58,436 nt of DNA from Crocinitomicaceae bacterium (GTDB taxonomy: Bacteria > Bacteroidota > Bacteroidia > Flavobacteriales_D > Crocinitomicaceae): NCBI GenBank assembly GCA_024643725.1, contig JAHEMJ010000008.1:1-58436 (forward strand), in the 5' to 3' direction. How positions within the stretch are numbered: the stretch's first letter is position 1; each line of letters starts with the position of its first letter. Both the position numbers and the translations under genes were made by a program. This document shows positions 8,363-17,691 of this stretch, in pieces. The notes beneath the pieces were generated by a model. It ran no database searches and was not told the origin of the DNA. It saw nothing but the letters and a program-made list of their open reading frames with translations.

Positions 8363-8932
8363 TCAATGTAATTTTGCTTGTACTAAATTAATAAATTCTT
8401 TACGTGTCGCATCGTTTTTCAAAAATATTCCAGTGAAAGCACTCGTTGTCGTAACAGAATTTTGTTTTTGTACTCCGCGCATTTGCATGCACATGTGACA
8501 GCATTCGATCACGACCGCAACTCCTTTTGGATCTAAGGTACGCTGAATACAGTCGCGAATTTCAATGGTCAAGCGTTCCTGCACCTGAAGTCTACGTGCA
8601 TACGCATCTACGACGCGAGGAATTTTACTTAGTCCAACAATTTTCCCTTGTGGAATGTATGCAATGTGTGCTTTTCCAAAGAAGGGCAACATGTGATGTT
8701 CACACATCGAGTACACTTCGATGTCCTTCACAATGACCATTTCAGAGTATTCTTCGTGAAAAATGGCTTGTTGCACAATTTCATCTGGATTGATGTCGTA
8801 TCCGTTTGTCAAAAACTTCATCGCTTTTGCGACGCGCTCTGGTGTTTTTAATAATCCTTCGCGTTCCGGATCTTCCCCGATTTGTTCAATTATCGAGCGA
8901 TAGTGCTCTTCCATTCCGTGGTGATTAGACAT
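8363..8932 (-). CDS. folE: GTP cyclohydrolase I (type IA)
   Basis: FolE converts GTP to 7,8-dihydroneopterin triphosphate, the entry step to folate and, through QueD, to queuosine. The 189-aa protein has zinc ligands Cys77 and His80 in MCEHHMLPF and Cys148 in [12 protein letters not shown], plus the conserved [20 protein letters not shown]. Keeping these Zn ligands places it in the zinc-dependent IA type, not FolE2. It lies between queD (28 nt upstream) and BI-1 (1 nt downstream), so its product can feed QueD directly. Confidence 0.96.
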   Translation of the reverse strand: MSNHHGMEEHYRSIIEQIGEDPEREGLLKTPERVAKAMKFLTNGYDINPDEIVQQAIFHEEYSEMVIVKDIEVYSMCEHHMLPFFGKAHIAYIPQGKIVGLSKIPRVVDAYARRLQVQERLTIEIRDCIQRTLDPKGVAVVIECCHMCMQMRGVQKQNSVTTTSAFTGIFLKNDATRKEFINLVQAKLH

Positions 8933-8960
8933 AAGTAGTTTTAGGTAAAACGAAGGAAGC

Positions 8961-9407
8961 TCAAAAAGGTTCTTTCCCGCCGAAATATTCTACAAAGTTA
9001 TTTTCGGTTTCGATCAGTTTAATCTTTGCCATTTCACCGCCATGTTGTTTCACAAGTGGATCGAGAATGTCCCAGATGGCAATTGCTAAGTTTTCCGTTG
9101 AAGCCATGATTCCTTTGAGGAAAGGCACATCTAAGTTTAAGTTTTTATGGTCAAGCGCTTCGATGACATGTTCACGTACAATTTGACTCAACAACTTTAA
9201 ATTGATGACAAATCCTGTTTCTTCATGTGGTACGCCTTTAACGGTAATGAACAACTCGAAATTGTGTCCATGCCAATTGTGATTGGAACATTTCCCAAAC
9301 ACCTCCCAATTTTTCTCATCGCTCCATTCTTCACGCCATAATTTATGGGCTGCGTTAAATGTTTCTCTGCGCGTGATGTAAACTGTTTTCATAGCTAATT
9401 CAATCAT
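8961..9407 (-). CDS. queD: 6-carboxy-tetrahydropterin synthase / 6-pyruvoyl-tetrahydropterin synthase homologue
   Basis: QueD uses the FolE product to make 6-carboxy-5,6,7,8-tetrahydropterin, the first queuosine-specific intermediate. Zinc ligands His21 (NAAH), His46 and His48 (WHGHNF) and the likely catalytic Cys40 (FGKC) are all present. The FGKCxNxNxHGHN form is also that of eukaryote-type PTPS, so pyruvoyl-tetrahydropterin activity cannot be excluded. The ATG at 9407 overlaps the mtaB stop as ATGA; an internal ATG at 9392 ([12 protein letters not shown]) fits the family start equally well. Placement between mtaB and folE favours a tRNA-modification role. Confidence 0.85.
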   Translation of the reverse strand: MIELAMKTVYITRRETFNAAHKLWREEWSDEKNWEVFGKCSNHNWHGHNFELFITVKGVPHEETGFVINLKLLSQIVREHVIEALDHKNLNLDVPFLKGIMASTENLAIAIWDILDPLVKQHGGEMAKIKLIETENNFVEYFGGKEPF

Positions 9408-10717
9408 TTCGTTGACAATAATTCACATTTCATGATGCCATCTCGGTCCACTTCCGTTAAGATGATTTCCTGAAACGTATTCACCAATTGAGGATCATAC
9501 GGATATTTCACCTTGACATAGTTTTCGGTAAATCCATACATCAGTCCTTCGTCCTCTTCTTGCTCAAAAAGAACAGATCGTTTACTTTCTTTATTTTCCT
9601 CATAAAACTGACGTTTTTTGCGATCGGAAAGTAAGTGAAGTTGTTTGCTGCGCTCGCGACGAACATCCATTGGAACGGCTTCGCCTAATTTGGGAGCGCC
9701 TGTATTGGCACGTTCAGAGTATGTAAAGACATGTAAGTATGAAATATCCAAGTCCTTCAAAAAGTCGATGGTTTCCATAAAGTCTTCATCCGTTTCACCG
9801 GGAAATCCAACAATGACATCTACGCCGATGCACGCATCCTTGCGTAAGGATTTAATCTGTTGTACGCGTTCTGCATACAAAGAACGCTCGTATTTTCGGC
9901 GCATGAGGTGCAAAATTCGGTCACTTCCAGATTGCAATGGGACATGAAAATGCGGAACAAAGCGCTTGGAGTCGGATAAACAAAAATCGATGATTTCGTT
10001 CGACAATAAATTTGGTTCAATCGATGAAATGCGAAAACGATCGATGCCTTCGACCTTGTCCAAGGACTGTATAAGTTCGAAAAAATTTTCACCTTCACCC
10101 TGTCCAAAATCACCAATGTTCACGCCGGTCAGCACAACTTCCTTGATTTCAGTTGCGGCAATTTTCTTTGCTTCTACTATGGTTTCAGCGATGCTCGCAT
10201 TGCGGCTTTTTCCACGGGCAAGTGGAATGGTGCAAAAGGTGCAGAAATAATCACATCCATCTTGTACCTTTAAAAAAGAACGCGTTCGATCTCCATAGGA
10301 AAAGGAAGGGACGAATTCTTTGGTTTGTTTGATATTGTCAAAGGAAACAATGGTTTCGTTGGATGTTTGATCCACTTTCTCCAAATGTTCCAGAATGTTA
10401 AATTTCTCGTTGGCACCTAAAACCATGTTCACGCCAGTGATTTGAGCAATTTCCGTTGGTTTTAATTGGGCATAACAGCCAACGATTACAACGAATGAAT
10501 CCGGATTAATTTTCTTTGCGCGCTTGACTAATTGTTTGCATTTTTTGTCCGCGTTTTCCGTGACCGAACAGGTGTTGATGACATAAACATCTGGATGTTC
10601 TTCAAAGTCCACTTTGGCAAAACCAGCGTCCTCAAACAACCGTGAAATGGTAGAAGTCTCGGAGAAGTTAAGCTTACATCCAAGCGTGTAAAAAGCGACT
10701 TTTTTGAATTGATTCAT
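9404..10717 (-). CDS. mtaB: tRNA t6A37 methylthiotransferase MtaB
   Basis: A radical-SAM methylthiotransferase that converts t6A37 to ms2t6A in tRNAs reading ANN codons. The first [4Fe-4S] cluster ligands are Cys14 (LGCKLN), Cys50 (NTCSVT) and Cys81 (GCYAQL), and the radical-SAM cluster CxxxCxxC is Cys155/Cys159/Cys162 (DGCDYFCTFC). The C-terminal TRAM-like part follows after about 370. The LGCKLNFSE N-terminus is of the MtaB/YqeV type, not MiaB or RimO. It is the first gene of an operon with queD and folE and overlaps queD by ATGA. Confidence 0.92.
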   Translation of the reverse strand: MNQFKKVAFYTLGCKLNFSETSTISRLFEDAGFAKVDFEEHPDVYVINTCSVTENADKKCKQLVKRAKKINPDSFVVIVGCYAQLKPTEIAQITGVNMVLGANEKFNILEHLEKVDQTSNETIVSFDNIKQTKEFVPSFSYGDRTRSFLKVQDGCDYFCTFCTIPLARGKSRNASIAETIVEAKKIAATEIKEVVLTGVNIGDFGQGEGENFFELIQSLDKVEGIDRFRISSIEPNLLSNEIIDFCLSDSKRFVPHFHVPLQSGSDRILHLMRRKYERSLYAERVQQIKSLRKDACIGVDVIVGFPGETDEDFMETIDFLKDLDISYLHVFTYSERANTGAPKLGEAVPMDVRRERSKQLHLLSDRKKRQFYEENKESKRSVLFEQEEDEGLMYGFTENYVKVKYPYDPQLVNTFQEIILTEVDRDGIMKCELLSTK

Positions 10718-10821
10718 TGAGGATGCAAAGTTAAGGACTTATTTTGTGAACGGAAACGAATTTGTAGGGGATTCCTTCGTCAAAATCAGAATTCCTTGCG
10801 TGTTTACGTTTGATTAATCAT

Positions 10822-10829
10822 TAATTTTG
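10822..10829 (+). promoter_or_regulatory. Possible -7 element for lhgO
   Basis: TAATTTTG matches TAnnTTTG 15 nt before the ATG at 10845. The nearest TTG upstream (10796-10798) is spaced 23 nt away, a little long, so the promoter is tentative. The element lies inside an apparent TTG-started extension of the frame, arguing against that longer start. Confidence 0.4.
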
Positions 10830-10844
10830 GACAAAATTCAAGAC

Positions 10845-12056
10845 ATGAAATTCGATATAGCGGTCATTGGTGGTGGAATTGTTGGAGCGGCAACCTTTTA
10901 CAAGTTGCAATTAAAGTATCCAAATAAGAAAATTGCCTTGTTTGAAAAAGAAGCCTTGGTAGCAGATCATCAAACGGGACACAATTCGGGTGTTATTCAC
11001 TCTGGATTGTACTACAAGCCGGGGTCATTGAAAGCGAGAAATTGCATTCAAGGACGTCATGAACTTGTCGCTTTTGCAAAAGAGTATGGCATTGATCACG
11101 ATGTCTGCGGAAAAGTAGTGGTGGCTACTGATGCCAGCGAACTTCCAAACATGGAACGAATTTTCAAAACGGGACTCGAAAATAAAATTGAAGGAATTGA
11201 AATGATCAATGCGGATCAAGTCCGTGATATCGAGCCTCACGTAAAATCCATTGGAGGTATCTGGGTGCCATGCACAGGAATCATTGATTTTCGCGGAGCA
11301 ACGGCAAAAATGGTGGAATTGGCCTTGGCAAAGCAAGCAGACAGTCGCCTGTTTTTAGAAACGGAAGTACTTTCCATCGAAAAAGGAGAAGAAAGTTCGA
11401 CCATTCAGACCAATAAAGGAGCCTACGAAGCAGAGTACTTAGTTTTCTGTGCAGGATTACAAGCAGATCGTTTGGCAAAGAAAGACGGAGTCAAATTGAA
11501 AGAAAAAGTAGTTGGGTTCCGTGGTGACTATTATGAATTGACACCAGAAGCAAAACACAAAGTTAAGAACCTCATTTATCCAGTTCCTAATCCAGATTTT
11601 CCTTTCTTGGGGGTGCATTTTACACGTATGACCGATGGTGAGGTGGAATGTGGTCCAAATGCGGTGTTTACGTTTAAACGTGAGGGATACGGAAAAACAG
11701 ATTTTTCGTTAAAAGATACCGTCGATGCATTAACTTACGGCGGGACATGGAAGTTGTTTTTCAATAACATGAGTTTTGGAATCAACGAATACCGTCGTGC
11801 CTTTTCGAAAAAACTATTCTTGAAAACCTTGCAACGAATGATTCCAGATTTAACGATGGATGACATTCATCCCGGACGTTCAGGTGTACGTGCTTTGTTG
11901 TTAGCAGAGGATGGTGACACGCGTGACGATTTTAGAATTGAATATCATGGAAAGTCGATTCACGTGTTGAATGCGCCATCTCCGGCAGCTACTGCATCTC
12001 TAGCGATTGGTCAATACATTGCTGATGAGGCCGAGAAGCAATTCAATTTGAATTAA
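10845..12056 (+). CDS. lhgO: L-2-hydroxyglutarate oxidase
   Basis: An FAD-dependent enzyme of the DAO family that oxidises L-2-hydroxyglutarate to 2-oxoglutarate, passing electrons to oxygen or the membrane quinone pool. The dinucleotide-binding motif GGGIVG is at residues 9-14. HNSGVIHSGLYYKPGSLKA, a hallmark of LhgO, follows, and HPGRSGVRALLL with NAPSPAATASLAIG closes the FAD site. The length is 403 aa from the ATG at 10845; the frame extends to a TTG at 10827, but MKFDIAVIGGG is the natural start. It stands alone on the plus strand between minus-strand genes. Confidence 0.93.
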   Translation: MKFDIAVIGGGIVGAATFYKLQLKYPNKKIALFEKEALVADHQTGHNSGVIHSGLYYKPGSLKARNCIQGRHELVAFAKEYGIDHDVCGKVVVATDASELPNMERIFKTGLENKIEGIEMINADQVRDIEPHVKSIGGIWVPCTGIIDFRGATAKMVELALAKQADSRLFLETEVLSIEKGEESSTIQTNKGAYEAEYLVFCAGLQADRLAKKDGVKLKEKVVGFRGDYYELTPEAKHKVKNLIYPVPNPDFPFLGVHFTRMTDGEVECGPNAVFTFKREGYGKTDFSLKDTVDALTYGGTWKLFFNNMSFGINEYRRAFSKKLFLKTLQRMIPDLTMDDIHPGRSGVRALLLAEDGDTRDDFRIEYHGKSIHVLNAPSPAATASLAIGQYIADEAEKQFNLN

Positions 12057-12066
12057 GACAAGGGAA

Positions 12067-12696
12067 TTATTGTCGTGTTAATTTTCCTTCTTTCCAATCT
12101 TGGATAAGTTTCGCCCATGAATATGGGTTTAACAAGTTATTTGCGGGTAATTGTCCGTTCGTGTACAATCGCGTGTTTCGCATGTTAAACGCATTCCCAG
12201 AAGCTAATGAACCGTCTGCCTCCAATCGTGCAGCAACAAAAGCCAAGGATTCCCCAGAAAGTTCTTTTTGAGCGCGACGCACATCATCCTCGTATGGAGT
12301 CATATTGACAAAGTAGTCTGCGAATTGGGATCGTGTCGGCCATGGATGGATGACAACTTCCGGAAGTACCAAAGTGTCACGAACCAACATGTGTATGATG
12401 CTGTAGCGGTTTTCTTTCAAGGTGTCAGGTACGATAAACGGCGATGTTTGGAATCCGTCACGCGAAAAGAACACCGTGTCACCCGGTTGAGTGACCAAGG
12501 TAAAAAATCCATAAAAGTCGGAAACAACACCCTTCTTGAGTGAACGATTGTATGCTGTAGAATAGGGTAGAGGAATCGCTTCCTCTGTCACCACAACACC
12601 CGATAACTGAATCAATTGTGTGTTCTTTGGCGCGTCGTTTTGAGCAAAAACACCCAAGTTCAATGCGACAAATAAGAGTGAGATATAAATCTTCAT
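12067..12696 (-). CDS. Exported carboxypeptidase-regulatory-like domain protein
   Basis: A 209-aa product with a signal peptide ending MGVFAQ-like (actual LGVFAQ, cleavage near 18). Residues about 30-110 form a CarboxypepD_reg-like fold: LSGVVVTEEAIPLPYSTAYN, then GVVSDFYGFFTLVTQPGDTV and FSRDGFQT. This is the pattern of the N-terminal domain of SusC-type receptors but without any plug or barrel. The C-terminal half (SQFADYFVNMTPYEDDVRRA) is unrecognised. Free-standing proteins of this kind are common in Bacteroidota and usually uncharacterised. It converges with lhgO with only 10 nt between stops. Confidence 0.75.
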   Translation of the reverse strand: MKIYISLLFVALNLGVFAQNDAPKNTQLIQLSGVVVTEEAIPLPYSTAYNRSLKKGVVSDFYGFFTLVTQPGDTVFFSRDGFQTSPFIVPDTLKENRYSIIHMLVRDTLVLPEVVIHPWPTRSQFADYFVNMTPYEDDVRRAQKELSGESLAFVAARLEADGSLASGNAFNMRNTRLYTNGQLPANNLLNPYSWAKLIQDWKEGKLTRQ

Positions 12697-12803
12697 AAGC
12701 GTTATTTCTATACAAGGTTAAGTAAAAAGTGCCAATTGTTCACTTATTAGGAATTATTTAACAATTGACCAATGCTAAAACGAAAAACCTGCCAATTAAT
12801 TAC

Positions 12804-12811
12804 TAAATTTG
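12804..12811 (+). promoter_or_regulatory. -7 element for guaB
   Basis: TAAATTTG matches TAnnTTTG 28 nt before the guaB ATG at 12840. A -33 TTTG at standard spacing is not seen. Confidence 0.5.
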
Positions 12812-12839
12812 CAAGAATTTATTACAAAAATAAGTTCAC

Positions 12840-14312
12840 ATGTCTCTCGATAATCTACAACAAATTTCAGAAGGATTAACCTACGATGACGTTCTGTTAG
12901 CACCTGCTTATTCAGAAGTCCTACCACGTGAAGTTTCTCTTAAAAGCAAATTCACACGCAACATTACCGTGAATACACCAATTGTTTCGGCGGCGATGGA
13001 TACAGTGACGGAGTCCGAATTGGCGATTGCCATTGCACAACAAGGTGGAATTGGTGTGGTACACAAAAACATGACCATCGAACAACAAGCAATGCAAGTG
13101 CGTAAAGTAAAGCGTTCGGAGAGTGGGATGATCATTGATCCCATTACTTTGTTGGAAAATGCCTTGGTGCAAGATGCTTTACAATTGATGAAAGAATTCA
13201 GCATTGGTGGAATTCCAGTTGTGGATGAGCACAAAGTATTGAAAGGGATTTTGACAAACCGCGATTTGCGTTTTGAGAAAAACATGACGCGTCCAGTGCG
13301 TGAAATCATGACTTCTGAAAACATTATCACAACAGGAGATAGCACGGATTTGACAACGGCAGAAGTCATTCTGCAGCAAAATAGAATTGAAAAATTACCG
13401 GTAGTGGATGAGCAAAATCGTTTGGTTGGACTCATCACGTACCGAGATATCATTAAGGTCAAAGAACATCCATATTCTTGCAAAGACTCTTTGGGAAGAT
13501 TGCGTGTGGCAGCGGCGGTTGGTGTGACACACGACACCATGGAGCGTGTTACCGCGTTGGTGGAAGCTGGAGTAGATGCGATTGTGATTGACACGGCGCA
13601 TGGACACACCAAAGGAGTGGTGGATCAATTGAAAAGTGTGAAGGCGAAATTCCCAACCCTTGAAGTGGTTGTTGGAAACATTGCTACCGCAGAAGCAGCA
13701 AAATATTTAGTGGAAGCAGGAGCGGATGCAGTGAAAGTAGGAATTGGACCTGGTTCAATTTGTACGACACGTGTCATTGCTGGTGTGGGAGTCCCACAAT
13801 TAACGGCTGTCAATGAAGTTGCAAAAGCGATTGCGGGAACAGGTGTTCCAGTCATTGCTGATGGTGGAATTCGATACACTGGAGACATTGTGAAAGCGAT
13901 TGCTGCTGGGGCGGACATCGTTATGCTTGGATCCATGTTTGCGGGTGTGGAAGAATCTCCGGGTGAAACCATCATTTATGAAGGAAGAAAGTTTAAGTCG
14001 TACCGTGGAATGGGGTCCATTGAAGCCATGCAAAAAGGTTCAAAGGATCGTTATTTTCAGGATGCCGAAGACGATATTAAAAAATTAGTTCCAGAGGGAA
14101 TTTCTGGACGTGTACCATACCGTGGAAAGTTAATCGAAGTGATGTTCCAAATCATCGGTGGACTGCGTGCTGGAATGGGATATTGTGGAGCTCCAACGAT
14201 TTCAAAGTTACAAGGAGCACGGTTTGTTCGTATTACATCAGCAGGGGTTCGTGAATCGCATCCACATGATGTAACGATTACACGCGAAGCACCGAATTAC
14301 AGTATCAAATAA
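12840..14312 (+). CDS. guaB: Inosine-5'-monophosphate dehydrogenase
   Basis: GuaB oxidises IMP to XMP with NAD, the committed step to GMP. The 490-aa protein has the full bacterial layout: barrel start [17 protein letters not shown], a pair of CBS domains at about 95-210 ([20 protein letters not shown] and [18 protein letters not shown]), NAD-site DTAHGH (251-256), and the catalytic loop [10 protein letters not shown] with Cys308. The flap region and SIEAM motif follow ([12 protein letters not shown]). It begins with its own promoter and is followed 54 nt later by a parvulin-type chaperone gene. Confidence 0.98.
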   Translation: MSLDNLQQISEGLTYDDVLLAPAYSEVLPREVSLKSKFTRNITVNTPIVSAAMDTVTESELAIAIAQQGGIGVVHKNMTIEQQAMQVRKVKRSESGMIIDPITLLENALVQDALQLMKEFSIGGIPVVDEHKVLKGILTNRDLRFEKNMTRPVREIMTSENIITTGDSTDLTTAEVILQQNRIEKLPVVDEQNRLVGLITYRDIIKVKEHPYSCKDSLGRLRVAAAVGVTHDTMERVTALVEAGVDAIVIDTAHGHTKGVVDQLKSVKAKFPTLEVVVGNIATAEAAKYLVEAGADAVKVGIGPGSICTTRVIAGVGVPQLTAVNEVAKAIAGTGVPVIADGGIRYTGDIVKAIAAGADIVMLGSMFAGVEESPGETIIYEGRKFKSYRGMGSIEAMQKGSKDRYFQDAEDDIKKLVPEGISGRVPYRGKLIEVMFQIIGGLRAGMGYCGAPTISKLQGARFVRITSAGVRESHPHDVTITREAPNYSIK

Positions 14313-14366
14313 AACAGCGAAATTTACGTTGCTACAGACAAAATAAAACAATACAAGAAAGAAAAG

Positions 14367-16328
14367 ATGAAAAAATTTATCCTTTTATGCTTATTGATGA
14401 CGGCGGTTCAGTCGTTTGCTCAGAAAGATCCAATTGTCATGGAAATCGATGGGAAACCAGTTACGAAAAGTGAATTTTTACAGATTTACTTGAAAAATAA
14501 TCCAGATCCCAAATTTGATAAAGCCTCCCTCGATGAATACGTGGAGATGTTTACCAAATTCAAATTAAAAGTGGCGGAAGCGGAGAAATTAGGATATGAC
14601 ACCATTCCTAAATTGAAAAAAGAATTGGATGGCTACCGCAAACAATTGGCTTTGCCTTATTTGATTGATTCCGTGGAGAATCAAGCCATGGTTGCGCAAG
14701 CTTACGATCGAATCAAAAACGAAGTGCGTGCTTCGCACATTCTTGTTCGCGTGGATGCGAATGCGAGTCCAAAAGACACGTTGGCAGCATACAACCGTAT
14801 TTTAGCCTTGAAATCTCGCATTGAGAAAGGGGAAGATTTTGCGGCAGTTGCTAAAATGAAAAATGGTTCGGATGATCCTTCAGCGGCTAACAATGGTGGT
14901 GATTTGGGATACTTTACGGCTTTTCAAATGGTTTATCCATTTGAGGAAAAAGCATATACGACACCAATCGGACAAATTTCTGAACCATTCAGAACGCGCT
15001 TTGGTTATCACATTGTGAAAGTTACGGACAAACGTCCATCTCGTGGAACAATCAGAGTAGCTCACTTGATGATTTCCACCGGAAAAGATGCAACTCCTGA
15101 AGCGAAAGCCAATGCTGAGAAAAAAGCAACTGAGATTTACGACAAATTGATGGCCGGTGAAAAATGGGAGTCCATGGTGAGCTTACATTCGGACGATGCC
15201 AATTCAGTGAAAAAAGCAGGGGAGTTACCCGCTTTTGGTTCTGGGACGACTCAACGTATGGTACCTGCTTTTGAAGATGCTGCTTTTGCCTTGAAAAATG
15301 TGGGAGATATCAGCAAGCCAGTAAAAACAGATTTTGGCTACCACATCATCAAATTGTTAGAATGGAAAGAAGTTGCTTCGTTTGAGTCCATGAAAAAAGA
15401 ATTGCAAACGAAAGTCAATAAAGATGAACGTTCAAAAAAGACACAAGATGCATTTGTCGCAAAATTGAAAACCAATTACCAGTACAAATACAACGGGGAT
15501 AAAAACTTAAAGTGGTTTAATGAGCATTTAGATTCAACATACTTCATTGGTAAATGGTCGGCAGATGGAAAATTGAAGTCCAATAAACCAATGTTTGTCC
15601 TAAATGGTGTCACAGCGCCATTTACCCAACAAGAGTTTGCTGCATACTTGGAGAAAAACTACCGTGGAGTAAAACGCGATGAAGCGAAAATCGTCGTGGC
15701 GAAACAGTATAAAAATTGGGAGAAAACAGCGATCCTTCAATATGAAGAATCCATTCTTCCTTCAAAATACCCAGAATACCGCGCTTTGTTAAAAGAGTAC
15801 CACGATGGAATTATTTTGTATGAAATCATGCAAGATCGTGTTTGGAATAAAGCGGTGAAAGATACAGCGGGATTGAAAGCTTACTTTAATGCCAATCAAG
15901 CGAAGTATACGTGGCCAAAACGTTTGGACGCAACAGTGTACGAATGTTTGAATGCTGATATCGCGAAAAAAGTCAGTGGCATGTTGAAAAATGACACGAT
16001 TAATTCCAAACATGTATTGGATGTCATTAACAAGGATTCAGAATTGAATTTAAAAGTGAAAATGAATAAGTTCGACATTGCTCAAACACCTTATTTAACG
16101 AATCGCAATTTGGTAAAAGGAGTGAATCCAGCATACGAATTTGAAGGAAAATACTATGTGATTAAAGTCGCAGCAGTGTTAGAGCCGGGATTGAAAGAAT
16201 TCACAGAAGCGAAAGGAATGGCTACTTCTGATTACCAAAATTACTTGGAAGCAACTTGGTTGGAGTCACTTCGTAAAGCACATACAGTGAAAGTAAATTC
16301 AGATGTTCTTTACCAAATCGGAAATTAA
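14367..16328 (+). CDS. Periplasmic peptidyl-prolyl isomerase with two parvulin domains
   Basis: A 653-aa exported protein (signal peptide MKKFILLCLLMTAVQSFAQ, cleavage near 19). An N-terminal chaperone-like part (PVTKSEFLQIYLKNNPDPKF and following) precedes two PpiC/parvulin domains at about 118-225 (RASHILVRVDANASPKDTL and GYHIVKVTDKRP) and 230-340 (RVAHLMISTGKDATPEAK and GYHIIKLLEWK). The long C-terminal region is unrecognised and Lys-rich. It resembles the SurA/PpiD group that helps outer-membrane proteins fold in the periplasm. A second SurA-like gene follows 3 nt later and then moxR, suggesting one envelope-biogenesis operon. Confidence 0.87.
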   Translation: MKKFILLCLLMTAVQSFAQKDPIVMEIDGKPVTKSEFLQIYLKNNPDPKFDKASLDEYVEMFTKFKLKVAEAEKLGYDTIPKLKKELDGYRKQLALPYLIDSVENQAMVAQAYDRIKNEVRASHILVRVDANASPKDTLAAYNRILALKSRIEKGEDFAAVAKMKNGSDDPSAANNGGDLGYFTAFQMVYPFEEKAYTTPIGQISEPFRTRFGYHIVKVTDKRPSRGTIRVAHLMISTGKDATPEAKANAEKKATEIYDKLMAGEKWESMVSLHSDDANSVKKAGELPAFGSGTTQRMVPAFEDAAFALKNVGDISKPVKTDFGYHIIKLLEWKEVASFESMKKELQTKVNKDERSKKTQDAFVAKLKTNYQYKYNGDKNLKWFNEHLDSTYFIGKWSADGKLKSNKPMFVLNGVTAPFTQQEFAAYLEKNYRGVKRDEAKIVVAKQYKNWEKTAILQYEESILPSKYPEYRALLKEYHDGIILYEIMQDRVWNKAVKDTAGLKAYFNANQAKYTWPKRLDATVYECLNADIAKKVSGMLKNDTINSKHVLDVINKDSELNLKVKMNKFDIAQTPYLTNRNLVKGVNPAYEFEGKYYVIKVAAVLEPGLKEFTEAKGMATSDYQNYLEATWLESLRKAHTVKVNSDVLYQIGN

Positions 16329-16331
16329 ACC

Positions 16332-17690
16332 ATGACGATTCGATCCCTTTTTGTCTGTCTCTTTCTATGCTCTTTGGCTTATGCACAGCCAAAAAAAGTG
16401 GTGAATAAAATCGTCGCTCAAGTTGGTGATAACATCATTTTACTTTCTGACATTGAATCTCAGTTATTGCAAGCAGAGCAAAGTGAGGTGAAAGTCAACA
16501 AAGCCATGGAATGTGGCATTTTGGAGCAATTGATGATTGAGGAACTTTTAATCAATCAAGCCATGCTCGATAGTTTGGTGATTAAAGACGAGACGGTGGA
16601 CTATGAGATGGAGAATCGTTTGCGCATTTTGGAGTCCAAAATGGGAGGTCGCGACAAGCTTGAAGCATATTATGGTAAGTCTGTGACACAAATCAAGGAA
16701 GAGTTTCGTGCCAAAATCAAACAACGATTATTGGCGCAAGAAATGCAATCCAAAATTGTGGCTGACGTTTCTGTAACACCGAAAGAAGTAGCTGAATATT
16801 ACCATTCTTTACCGAAAGATAGTATTCCGTACATCAACATGAAATTGAGTTTCCAACAGATTGTACAATATCCCGTCATTACCAAGGAGGATAAAAAACG
16901 CGCTTACGATCAATTAGCGGAAATACGCAACCTGATTTTAACGAAAGGAAAAAACTTTGAAACCATGGCGCGAATTCACTCTCAGGATCCAGGAAGTGCC
17001 GCTCAAGGAGGGAAAATATCGGCTTCGAAGGGAATGATGGTACCACAGTTCGAAGAGGCTTTGTTTCGACTAAAAGTAAATGAGGTTTCTGAAATTGTGG
17101 AAACAGTTTATGGGTATCACATCATCAAATTAATTTCAAGAAAAGGAAATGATTACACCGTTTCTCATATCCTAATCATGCCGGAATTTAATGCTCAAAG
17201 TAGTACAATCGCTTCTTCTAAAATTGATAGTTGCTATGCCATGTTGAAGCAAAATCGCATCACATGGGACGAAGCGGTACTGCGATTCTCCAATGATGAA
17301 TTGACAAAACAAAACCGTGGAATCATTACGAATCCAATCTCTGGAGATCAACTTTGGGACATGGAGGATTTGAATGAGGTGGATCAGCAAATCTATTTGT
17401 TGACGGATGCATTGAATAAAGGAGATATTACACAGCCGAGTATGTATATCGATTTGTATGAACGCAAACAAGGCGTACGAATCGTTCGCCTAGCAGAACG
17501 TTTCCCAGCGCATTTGGCGAATTTGGAAGATGATTACGCGCTGATTAAATTAGCGGCTGAAAACGACAAAAAACAAAAAACCATCGACAAATGGGTAAAT
17601 AATAAGATTGGAAATGCATACATCCGCATCGATGAATCGTATCAATCTTGCTCATTTAGAAATAATTGGAACACAACAAACGCTGAATAA
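16332..17690 (+). CDS. SurA-like periplasmic chaperone / peptidyl-prolyl isomerase
   Basis: A 452-aa exported protein with signal peptide (MTIRSLFVCLFLCSLAYAQ). NKIVAQVGDNIILLSDIESQ is the typical SurA N-terminal core, with the helical chaperone part to about 165. A clear parvulin domain covers about 175-275 (SFQQIVQYPVITKEDK to VYGYHIIKLISRKG) and a second, weaker one follows (YTVSHILIMPEF onward). SurA escorts unfolded beta-barrel proteins to the BAM complex. The start is 3 nt after the previous chaperone gene and the stop is 1 nt before the moxR ATG. Confidence 0.88.
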   Translation: MTIRSLFVCLFLCSLAYAQPKKVVNKIVAQVGDNIILLSDIESQLLQAEQSEVKVNKAMECGILEQLMIEELLINQAMLDSLVIKDETVDYEMENRLRILESKMGGRDKLEAYYGKSVTQIKEEFRAKIKQRLLAQEMQSKIVADVSVTPKEVAEYYHSLPKDSIPYINMKLSFQQIVQYPVITKEDKKRAYDQLAEIRNLILTKGKNFETMARIHSQDPGSAAQGGKISASKGMMVPQFEEALFRLKVNEVSEIVETVYGYHIIKLISRKGNDYTVSHILIMPEFNAQSSTIASSKIDSCYAMLKQNRITWDEAVLRFSNDELTKQNRGIITNPISGDQLWDMEDLNEVDQQIYLLTDALNKGDITQPSMYIDLYERKQGVRIVRLAERFPAHLANLEDDYALIKLAAENDKKQKTIDKWVNNKIGNAYIRIDESYQSCSFRNNWNTTNAE

Positions 17691-17691
17691 A

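Noticed and set aside
12908..13612. A 234-codon open frame on the minus strand opposite guaB, with others at 13625-13975 and 13800-14033
   Set aside because: guaB is certain on the plus strand. The translated frames are rich in Ser, Thr, Cys and Pro, as expected from reading a gene backwards, and show no family motif.
17608..17691. An N-terminal extension of moxR from a TTG inside the SurA-like gene
   Set aside because: The ATG at 17692, 1 nt after the upstream stop, gives the normal MoxR start; the extra residues have no family counterpart.
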